Source of the DNA: Larix sibirica
Taxonomy: Eukaryota > Streptophyta > Pinopsida > Pinales > Pinaceae
Direction: 5' to 3'
Assembly (NCBI GenBank): GCA_004151065.3
Contig: NWUY0300005828.1
Coordinates: forward strand, 1 to 16,219
Length of the DNA stretch: 16,219 nt
In this document: piece by piece, positions 9,301-16,219 of the stretch
Position numbering within the stretch: the stretch's first letter is position 1
How the letters are laid out: each line of letters starts with the position of its first letter
The notes under the pieces: generated by a model
What the model saw: the letters and a program-made list of their open reading frames with translations, nothing else
Database searches by the model: none
Told to the model about the DNA's origin: nothing
Position numbers and translations under genes: made by a program

Positions 9301-10801
9301 CATGGCTTCTTGACCTGCGAGCAAGGTGTTATGGATTTGAGCCACGAGGGAGGTGTTCCACCACCCCAAATTGATGAAGTTGTCATCTTCCAGGAACTAG
9401 TTTCTTCCCTCAAATATTCTACAAAGAAACACCCATCAAAATTTGTCAAATGTTTGGAGGACATACCTAAAGTTCCTCTACTGCAAAGATGTTTTCGATC
9501 AATGGAAATAACTCTCTTAGGATGAGGTTTAATTGGAAAATTTATGGGAATTTGGCCATCTCCCAAAATTATGGCTACCTGGGTCCAAAATAAATGGGTT
9601 GTGATTATCTAAGGTAAACTATCCCATTTCTTTTGTGGCCAAGGTTTTATGCTTTCCTTTTCGAGCGCAAAGCACACATGGATCTGATCTTTAGAAGTGG
9701 CTCTTACTTTCATGGGAACATATGAATGTACTTAAATAGATGGACCCCAGATTTCAATCCAGATATGGACGTCCCTTCTATAGTTCCGTTCTAGGTTAGA
9801 CTCCATCACCTTCCACTCCATTGTTGGTGATGTGATTCCTTGTGCGACATCGACAATTATTTGGGAAAATACATCGACAAACCTAAGCCAGGATCTCTGT
9901 CAAAGTAGATCTTGAAAAAGGGATTCTTGAAGTTGTGCTTCTCACCCTCTATAATTGGATACACCTTTAGAGTTAGACGATGAACATTTGTCGTTCAAGT
10001 GAAAATCATGTCATGAATACAACCACTTCACAAAAAATTGCAAGATGAATCAGGGAAACAACTCAACCTCAATAAACAAGGAATATCAATGGCAAGCAGT
10101 GGAAAACAAATCTCTCTAATGACAAGCATCAAGGGCCTCCTAGAGTGTCGACTCCATCGACCTCAACCCCTTTTGCCCCTTCCTCCTCTTCACAACCATT
10201 GTCAACCCCCTCCAAGAACCTCAATAGAAAAAATATATCGCATTCCTCCTATGTCGTAATTGTCCAAGGCTCTCCCCCCCCGAGTCTAACTCATACCCTA
10301 ATCCATCTTAATCAGTATGAGGCCTTGCATTAAGAAAAAAACATCATTGAAGAATTAGTAGTAACAATCCAACTTGGTGATCCTTTGAACCAATATCGAC
10401 CCTTTGTCGATTGACCTATGCCATCCCACTCCCTTTTTGATGATGACGAGATCTCGGATCGTCAAGATGAGATTGAAAACCATCCTAAAAATCCATCACA
10501 ATTTCATATTTTAACTTGAAGAAAGGCCCTTTCCCAAACTAGAGAAGAAGAGAAAGAAAGGATTGTTAAAGAGGATTGTCGTCCAAAAAATACAGGACAT
10601 AGATCAACAAAGGAAAAGCAAGAAGAAGAAGCAAACATAGATAATATTCTCAGCAATCAAATCATCATTGAAAAGTCAATAGGAAGTAGCAATATGGGAA
10701 ACACCATCAAAGACACAGGAGCCAAATCCCCCTTGTTGGATCTGAGCAACACTCTAAAGAACCCCAGAGCTAAGGCCTCATCACAAGGGGGTAGGATCTA
10801 A
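9301..10801 (+). pseudogene. LINE ORF1 relic (DUF4283-like, CCHC zinc knuckle)
   Basis: ORF1 of plant LINEs encodes an RNA-binding protein that packages the element transcript. Four frame segments can be followed. The first is about 9301-9730 in the frame of the 9199 ATG, with LIGKFMGIWPSP and HFFCGQGFMLSFSS. The second is about 9735-9990, with RWTPDFNPDMDVPS and VRLHHLPLHCW, typical of the DUF4283 end. The third is the zinc knuckle at 10000-10041. The fourth is a hydrophilic, Ser/Pro- then Lys/Glu-rich tail from about 10145 to the TAA at 10799-10801. The knuckle reads x-KSCHEYNHFTKNC, where the first Cys is a TGA, so the CX2CX4HX4C pattern is otherwise complete. At least three frameshifts and many in-frame stops are present. 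ATG at 9304 is a possible start, but decay at the N-terminus prevents a firm choice. ORF2 begins 15 bases after the stop. Confidence 0.75.
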
Positions 10802-10816
10802 ACCCAATCAATCCAA

Positions 10817-11530
10817 ATGATGAAAAATTTCTCCTGGAACTGCCACAAGTGGGGAGAAAACAAAATGAAAAATCACTCAAAGATCTAGTCAATCTCAAGA
10901 AATCAAAGATCCTCCTTCTCCAGGAAACAAAACCTAAGGCAGAAGAAATGGTTACAATTTCCTAAAAGAAGTGGAAAAACTTTGATGGAATTGAGGTAAG
11001 CTCAAAGGGAGCCTCAATAGGACTATGCACCCTTTGGGACTGCAACACCTTCTCGCTCACCTTTCAAAACCAAACACAACACTGGCTTCTCATAGCCTTG
11101 CAAAAGCAACATCCAAGCATCATGTATCATATTTTCAATATTTTCATGCCCATGCATCATTTTGAAAAAACTAAATTTGTTGGAATTCTTTATAGGAACC
11201 CATTGGATCCAAGGTCACCAAGAATAAAATTGTTTCCGACAACTTCAATCCTGTCCTCAACACCAAAGAAAAAAGAGGTGGGAACCCCATATGTGATCCA
11301 TTCAAGGAGAAAATGGAAGATTTAATCTCTGACTAGGACCTTGGCAATGCCAAATGCCTATGAGGATGCTATACCTAGTCCAACAAAAGGGTGGTTCATG
11401 GAAACATTGATTCCCACCTTGATAGATTCATAATCCATGATAATCTCTTCCTTAGTTACCTATACATTACCTCTCATATTTTATCCTCAAGAATATCTGA
11501 CCACAAACCCATCTCCTTGATTTTTCAATA
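10817..11530 (+). pseudogene. LINE ORF2 relic: AP-type endonuclease domain
   Basis: This is the N-terminal part of ORF2, which in active elements nicks target DNA to prime reverse transcription. Two ATGs in phase (10817, 10820) start FSWNCHKWGEN, matching the usual SWNCRG opening. A one-base shift near 10880 leads to KSKILLLQETK, with the catalytic Glu kept. Next come GASIGLCTLWD and, after a further shift near 11200, the DNFNPVLNTKEKRGG stretch where families have GDFN, so that catalytic motif is damaged. The domain ends HLDRFIIHDN and ISDHKPIS, with the catalytic SDH at 11496-11504 intact. Stops interrupt it at several points, for example near 10965 and 11333. Length and motif order fit the family. 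Confidence 0.8.
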
Positions 11531-12930
11531 GCTTCCCAATCTTGTCCCTATTCCTTTCTATTTCCCCAAGCCCTCACTCTAATCTCCCTTAAATGGTCCA
11601 AACCCATCTTCCGATCTCCTAACTTCAAAACCCTCCTTCCCCACCCTAAAAAAGGATAAAAAATATCTCTTAAGAAGCCTTGAAAAATTGCAGGAAGAAA
11701 TGGAGACAAATCAAATAATCGAACATCACCAAATAGAGGATAAATCTTTGTAGGTTGTTCAAGGCCCAATGATTGGAAGAACATTGGTGGCTAAAATCAA
11801 GAATTTTGTGGCTTGAACCTAGAAATAAGAACACATCCCCCTTTCATTGTCAATCAAAGGTAGAGAGCACATGAATAAGGTCAAGAAAATCACCCTTTCA
11901 GATGGAAAAAAATATCTTATCACACTGAAATAAAAATTGTAGCGAGCATCCATTTCAGCTCGCTTTACATGGAGGTTGGGGATGGGGATACTACTACCTC
12001 TGTGGCAGTGTTGGAAAACATACCTCATTCAATCTCAAATGCAACCAACTCTTCACTTATAAAATACACAAAGGAGCAAGATATTATTGATTCCATATGG
12101 GGACTAGCCCTTGATAAAGCCCCTGGCCCTGATGGATTTACTATTCACTTTTTTAGAGACTACTAGAAGATTGTGAAACTAGATCTGATAAAAATGATGC
12201 TCTACATCCAAAAGAAGGGAAAAGTGGGTGGTGGAACCAACTCCTCTTTCCTTACCCTAACTCCAAAGGAAGCCAATCCCACCACTTTTGCAAGATTCCG
12301 GCCAATCTCCCTTTGCAACTCTACCTAAACAAATTTCACCAAAATCATGGAAAATAACCTAAAAAAGGGATTATGCCCATGATCATTTCCGAAAATGAAG
12401 GGGGATTCATGCAAAAAGGACAAATAGTTGACTATATTTTATTGGTTCAAGAGGTGATCCACTCCAACAAAGACCGCAAGGACAAAGGGATGCTAATAAA
12501 TATTGACATGGCCAACTCCTTTAACCAGCTAAGACATTCATTTCTCTTCAATGCCATGCATAAGTTTGTTTTTTATGCAAATTTTATAGATTTTATCAAA
12601 GATTGCATCTCGAATCCTTGGATTTCTCCTCTTGTCAATGGCTACCCCACCTCCTTCTTTAAATCAAGTAGAGGTCTCAAGCAAGGATTCCCTTTGTCCC
12701 CTCTTTTGTACATCATCATGGAGGAATATCTAAGCAGAAAGCTCGAGAAAGAAATATTAAGTGAGAATCTTCCGGTCAGATCTATAACAAGAGTAAAATC
12801 CATGAACCACTCTTAGTTTGCATATGGCACCATTATGCTTGGAGGAAGCTCAAATATCATGGAAACTAGCTTCTGAGAGGTTCTTGATCTCTTTTGTGAG
12901 GCCTCCAACGGAGAAATAAATAAGGGGAAA
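11531..12930 (+). pseudogene. LINE ORF2 relic: reverse transcriptase
   Basis: The linker from about 11650 reads KKYLLRSLEKLQEE and REHMNKVKKITLSDGKKY, followed by ALDKAPGPDGFTIHFF (11969-12163), RFRPISLCNS (about 12293), motif A INIDMANSFNQL (Asp codon 12505-12507 kept, second Asp now Asn) and motif B RGLKQGFPLSPLL (usual Cys now Phe). The catalytic FADD box should fall at 12817-12828, but it reads FAYG, so both Asp residues are gone. Stops at 12164-12166 and 12814-12816 and a frameshift near 12370 also break the gene. The longest intact piece is 12373-12816 (147 codons). Non-LTR origin is clear from the SPLLYIIM context and the downstream domains. Confidence 0.9.
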
Positions 12931-14130
12931 AGTATGATTTATGCTTGGAAGACATGTCCTACCTCCCTCTATGAAATAGCAAGAATCTGCGTTTCCAGAT
13001 CACAAATTCCTAATGCAACTTCAAGTATATTGGGATACCCATTTCCTTGCATGCACCTTCCTCCCAGATTTGGTTGGATATTATCAAAAAAATCAAAGGG
13101 AATTTTCACCAATGGGGAGCACATTGGCTCAATCCAGTGGGCATAATTGTCCTAATAAAACGTGTCCTAAGAGCCTTGCGAATATACAAATTTTCAACAT
13201 TGCTCGCTCCAAAAGGAATCATGGCCCAGATAACAAAAGAGATCAAGAAATTTCTCTAGCAGGGGGGGAAACCAATACCAAAAAATGTCATCTGGTCAAT
13301 TGAAACACTGTAAGAGAGCCAAAATACTAAGGACTTGGGATTAAAGATCAACCCTTAATGAATATTGTGATTGTTGAAAGACTCATTTGGTTCCTACTCA
13401 CATGAAAGATGGAATGGTGGAAGAGAGCTCTCTTTAAAAAATACTTCTATGGTATGAGAAAGAGACGCATGGACAATGAGCTTTTGGCAAGTGTAGGATC
13501 ACACATTTGGAAAATGTTGAAGGTTGTAGCTCCATTAATTCAATCCAAACTCACTTGGATTCTAGGAAATGGAAAAGAAATCAAAGTTTGGACTTATAGT
13601 ATCCTTGGAAAGCCTCCCCTTTCCCAAAACCAAGATCATTTTTCACTCATATATTGGATGGAGGGTGAAAATATGCAAACTCTACATGACATCTCCAATT
13701 AAACAAAAGATAGAACGCGATGGATAGGCTGGGTTTTGGACACCCCCCATCTCAACAAACTTTCCTCTAATTACCTCTTAGCCCTATCTGGATGTGCTAT
13801 GATCAATCACAACTTAGATTTCATAGGATGAGGCAATTTTGGATACACAGTAAAACATGGATATGAAAGAGATCTACACTCCATCACCCTTCCTCGATGC
13901 TCCATAATGTGGGAAAAAGTCTGACATGGAGATTTCCTCCCCAAGGTTAATACTTTCTACTGGGTCCTAGCTCATGAAAATTCCCTAACAACAGACAACC
14001 TTAGGAAAAGAGGCATTCAAGGTCCTTATTGGTGTTTCCTCTTCCAATCGAGTGATGAAATTCAAAACCACCTCTTTTTTATTGCCCATATACCAAGATG
14101 GTATGGAATTAGGAATTTTTGGAAATTAGG
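12931..14130 (+). pseudogene. LINE ORF2 relic: RT thumb and zf-RVT-like region
   Basis: After the RT core, MIYAWKTCPT and, in another frame, WLDIIKKIKGNFHQWG, RVLRALRIYKFSTLLAP and KKFL-stop-QGGK correspond to the plant LINE thumb, where a Trp is normally found at the stop (13257-13259). From 13409 come EWWKRALFKKYFYG, SHIWKMLKVVAPL, LTWILGNGKEIKVWT and SILGKPPLS. The zf-RVT-like part at 13910-14110 reads DFLPKVNTFYWVLAHENSL and RKRGIQGPYWCFLF. It keeps one Cys of the expected pair, while the second is Phe and the downstream CP is lost. Zinc binding would fail. The function of this region in reverse transcription is not settled. Confidence 0.75.
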
Positions 14131-14530
14131 GACATGATGATCCCACCAACTAGCTAGATATAAATGCTCAATGTTTGGCATAAACATTATACTAGAATCT
14201 TCAAGAGTAATCCCCTTCTCAAAAGAGCATGGTAATCACCGCCTAAATTAATTTTTCAAAAGGTTTGTCTAGCCAAAAATAAGTTCATATTCATGTAAAA
14301 GAAATATCACCAAAGGAAAATTGCAGCTAAATCCAAATATCTATTGGTGGAAAGTCTAAGTGCTAAAGGAATCAGTGACCGTTCCCAACACTATCTTTAT
14401 GGCATGGAAAAAAGTTGGATGGAAGACTTCATACCTTTTGTGATGACAGTAAAAAAATACCCCCCCCCCAAACCAGGCTTCTCCCTATAACGGAAAATCA
14501 TACTTGAGGGTTCTAACTTCACAATCTGGT
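14131..14530 (+). pseudogene. ORF2 linker between zf-RVT and RNase H, decayed
   Basis: No conserved motif is readable here with confidence, only short pieces such as KFIFM and RSQHYLYGMEKSWMED in shifting frames. A run of about ten Cs begins at 14460 and disrupts the frame. Position between two recognised ORF2 domains is the main evidence for its origin. Confidence 0.5.
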
Positions 14531-14544
14531 AGAAGAATAAAAAA

Positions 14545-14991
14545 ATCACATTATGTTCTTCGATGGGGCCTCCAAGAACAATCTAGGGGCGGTAGGTGTT
14601 AGGGGGGTGATTTATGACCCCGATGGACAAAGGAAGCAATTCTACAAGTGGGGGAATTAGAATTGGCTCTAACAATCAAGATGAAGCACTCTCTCTCCTC
14701 TAAGGGCTTAAACAAGCTTCTTCCTTGTACATTAACAACCTCACTGCAATAAGATACTTGGTGATAATCATCAAGCAAATGCACCATTTTAAGTCTCCCA
14801 AAAACACCAAACTTGCGGGGATCACTACCATAATCCAACAAGAAGCCACTTTGTTCTCCGAGATCAAATTTTTTAATGTCCTAAGGGCTAATAACCCAAT
14901 GACAAATGAACATGCAAATAATGCCACCAAGCTTAAGCATGGCGAATTACAACTCATGGCGAAAAAGGGGCTCCTTTGTCACATCGCCTAA
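14545..14991 (+). pseudogene. LINE ORF2 relic: RNase H domain
   Basis: RNase H removes the RNA strand of the RNA-DNA hybrid and is present in some plant LINE ORF2 proteins. The first strand reads MFFDGASKNNLGAVGV, with the catalytic Asp at 14562-14564. After a frameshift, SNNQDEALSLL (14668-14700) gives the catalytic Glu, then a TAA at 14701-14703, then GLKQASSLYINNLTAIRYLV, where the expected GDS Asp is missing. The end reads VLRANNPMTNEHANNATKLK, in which the final catalytic Asp (N..AD..A pattern) is Asn. The last frame stays open from 14704 to the stop at 14989-14991. At least two of four active-site acids are lost, so the enzyme is dead. Confidence 0.85.
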
Positions 14992-15420
14992 GTTTGCAAT
15001 GTGTTTACCTAACAAGCCACATGACATAATAATGGCTATAGAAAAAATTTCAATACACAACCTAGTTGCATCAATATTCATAGCGAGTTGTAGCAAGTCC
15101 CGTTGCAGCATTCCGCACAAGGAGTTGTAGCAATCTACACAGGGAGGCATTTCAATGTGAAAAATCTATGGGCACATCTTCACTATAGATCATTGGAATG
15201 CCCAACCCACCAAGAAAAAACCAAAAAATAAATACATGGTATTTTTCAAGGTGTTAAGGCATCATGAAGAGTTAATGAATGATGTTCAGGGAGGTAATAA
15301 AATAGAAATCAACATATTCAGAAACTTGGGTTCAAATATGAACAAAAATGTAGATAGGATGGACCCAGACAACACCAATAGCCATGAAGATATCAACAGT
15401 AAAACTATCCTCCTTTAATA
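14992..15420 (+). pseudogene. Coding-like tail after RNase H (ORF2 extension or 3' UTR)
   Basis: Three frame pieces follow RNase H: SPKFAMCLPNKPHDIIMAI (to about 15130), QGVVAIYTGRHFNVKNLWAH to TKK-stop (15118-15231), and FFKVLRHHEELMNDVQGGNK in a 60-codon frame (15236-15418) ending SHEDINSKTILL. The composition is protein-like and more balanced than the surrounding AT-rich DNA, which suggests ORF2 originally ran on past RNase H. It may instead be 3' UTR with chance open frames. I recognise no domain. Confidence 0.4.
15064..15147 (+). repeat. Short degenerate repeats near the LINE 3' end
   Basis: Four related units start AGTTGCATCA (15064), AGTTGTAGCA (15086), GTTGCAGCATTCCGCACAAG (15102) and AGTTGTAGCAATCTACACAG (15123). 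The last two match the 5' repeats at 9214-9280 apart from a few substitutions. Both sites are also followed by ATCATTGGAA (9289-9298 and 15189-15198). Confidence 0.65.
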
Positions 15421-15745
15421 AATATCTAAATGTAATGTAAATGTAGTTTATATTTAGGATTTTTTTGTTGCAATTACACTAGCAGCTTCTTTAGAATTTT
15501 CTCTGTGCAGGAAAATGAAGTTTTTTGGAAAAATTTGTTGAATTCCAAGTCTAAGGCAATATGCCAAACCAATTTTTTCTCCTTTTCATTTCTCCTATTG
15601 AACAGTTTGGCTGCAACGTTTGTTAATACAAATCTATCCGTTCTTGTTTTTAAAAAAATGAAGGAAGGTAAACCTATCCATCATGCAATCATAGGGTTAC
15701 TTATATTTAGCCTTCAAATTGGGTGTCACGGCAATTGTGACGTTC
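15421..15745 (+). other. LINE 3' untranslated region
   Basis: Between the last coding-like stop (15416-15418) and the A-rich end there is mixed sequence without a recognised domain. The 87-codon frame at 15505-15768 runs through the A-rich tail and is not believable as a gene. Assignment to the LINE rests on position before the tail. Confidence 0.5.
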
Positions 15746-15764
15746 AAATAAATAAAATAAAAAC
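15746..15764 (+). other. LINE A-rich 3' end
   Basis: AAATAAATAAAATAAAAAC is the only A-rich simple tract downstream of the RNase H relic and sits directly before the candidate right target duplication. Plant LINEs end in poly(A) or short A-rich repeats. Part of the tract may belong to the target duplication, because the left flank is also AAATAAATAAAA. Confidence 0.5.
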
Positions 15765-15779
15765 ATAACTACACTACAC
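15765..15779. repeat. Candidate LINE target-site duplication, right copy
   Basis: ATAACTACACTACAC follows the A-rich tail and aligns to 9181-9194 with one mismatch and one gap. This is weaker than an exact duplication but consistent with an old insertion. Confidence 0.5.
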
Positions 15780-15858
15780 AACCAAGGAATGGTGTTGAAG
15801 TTCTTTGTAGGTTGCATAGCCACCATATGAAAAGGGAGCTTCAACTAATTCCTTGGTT
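15780..15858. repeat. 11-bp inverted repeat around a 57-nt loop
   Basis: AACCAAGGAAT (15780-15790) and ATTCCTTGGTT (15848-15858) are exact reverse complements. The left arm starts right after the candidate LINE target duplication. No flanking direct repeat supports a miniature transposon. Confidence 0.6.
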
Positions 15859-16064
15859 AATTGTCTAGAAACCATTTAACAAGTAAGGAAGAAAAATACA
15901 AATGATATATGACAATGAAACTAATTTAATACTAGTGAGCTGAAAATGAATGAAAATGCAAGCTTCTTGTTTAGAAATTGAATACGAAAGTAACAATGAT
16001 GTGTGTGCATACATTCCAAAACTAATTAAGTACAAAGAAACAAAAAGAACAATGGAATGGTTTT
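15859..16064. other. AT-rich flank with no recognised feature
   Basis: I see no open frame of note, no terminal repeat and no motif of interest between the inverted repeat and the edge ORF. Confidence 0.4.
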
Positions 16065-16219
16065 TTACTTGGATGTATTAATATTTTTTGGATGTTGACC
16101 TACCAAATGCTTTGCCTCAAACATGTCTTCAAGTGTTCCATGCTTAGAGAAGGCTTTCATGTTAGCAACATCCCTAAATGTTGGAAAATTACCCCCTATA
16201 TTGTGGCTCATTACATATT
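16065..16219 (-). CDS. Short open frame at the right edge, unrecognised
   Basis: On the minus strand the frame is open from the window edge through an ATG at 16211-16209 to TAA at 16067-16065. It contains FRDVANMKAFSKHGTLEDMF. From the ATG it is 48 codons, and it has no stop upstream to the edge, so it may be the C-terminal end of a longer gene or relic. The helical, Ala/Lys/Glu-containing stretch faintly recalls pentatricopeptide-type helices, but this is too weak to name a function. Chance is quite possible. Confidence 0.2.
   Translation of the reverse strand, partial: YVMSHNIGGNFPTFRDVANMKAFSKHGTLEDMFEAKHLVGQHPKNINTSK

Larger units (their letters stand above)
9195..15764 (+). mobile_element. 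Degenerate, nearly full-length plant LINE
   Basis: About 6.57 kb of + strand sequence carries, in the expected order, ORF1 (DUF4283-like, CCHC knuckle), ORF2 (AP-type endonuclease, reverse transcriptase, zf-RVT-like region, RNase H) and an A-rich 3' end at 15746-15763. No LTRs flank it. This is the layout of plant L1-clade elements. It retains its 5' region, so it was not strongly 5'-truncated. Many stops and frameshifts and lost catalytic residues make it inactive. The reading-frame pieces resemble LINE-like polyproteins I associate with conifers, by memory only. End points depend on the candidate target duplications and could shift by tens of bases. Confidence 0.85.

Noticed and set aside
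9282-9566. 94-codon minus-strand ORF
   Set aside because: It lies opposite the LINE ORF1 relic and is a shadow of the plus-strand frame.
11548-12028. Two minus-strand ORFs (78 and 69 codons)
   Set aside because: They overlap the ORF2 linker, whose plus-strand frame matches the LINE. The minus frames carry no recognisable domain.

Overview
This window looks like intergenic nuclear DNA of a plant with a large, transposon-rich genome. A conifer (spruce or pine type) is my best guess. The base composition is AT-rich, no ORF exceeds 150 codons, and I see no intact host gene, tRNA or rRNA. What can be supported is a set of retrotransposon relics plus local tandem duplications. The conifer guess rests on remembered resemblance of the LINE ORF2 relic to conifer LINE-like proteins; it was not tested by any search.

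Left part (1-2560): a diverged 55-bp tandem repeat, a purine tract followed at 282 by a probable LTR start (TGTTAGATC), three separate tandem duplications (46, 37 and 88 bp periods) and AT-rich DNA. A second purine-rich/TGTTAG junction lies near 2555-2566.

Middle (2565-5300): the clearest structure outside the LINE is a complete solo LTR at 2865-5019 (2155 bp). It has matching TGTTAC/GTAACA ends, TG...CA termini and a perfect 5-bp target duplication CATAG at 2860-2864 and 5020-5024. Removing it and one CATAG copy restores an open reading frame of 76 codons across the insertion point. That suggests the LTR landed in an older, unrecognised coding relic.

5301-9180: mostly unrecognised AT-rich DNA. 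It contains a nearly perfect 90-bp tandem duplication (5861-6040), small hairpins, an (AT)15 microsatellite (8929-8958), one undetermined base (8990) and homopolymer runs.

Right part (about 9195-15764): a nearly full-length but dead plant LINE on the + strand. In order it holds short 5' repeats, ORF1 (DUF4283-like region and CCHC zinc knuckle), ORF2 (AP-type endonuclease, reverse transcriptase, zf-RVT-like region, RNase H), a coding-like tail, short 3' repeats and an A-rich end. Candidate target duplications flank it. In a live element ORF1 would bind RNA, and ORF2 would nick the target, copy the RNA and remove it. Here both ORFs carry many stops and frameshifts, and catalytic residues in the endonuclease, reverse transcriptase and RNase H are lost. 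The last 440 bp hold only an inverted repeat and a short minus-strand open frame running off the edge.

I found no undescribed functional system. The observations most worth checking are the solo LTR interrupting an ORF relic, the similar short repeats at both ends of the LINE, and the sequence context of the LINE's nonsense mutations.
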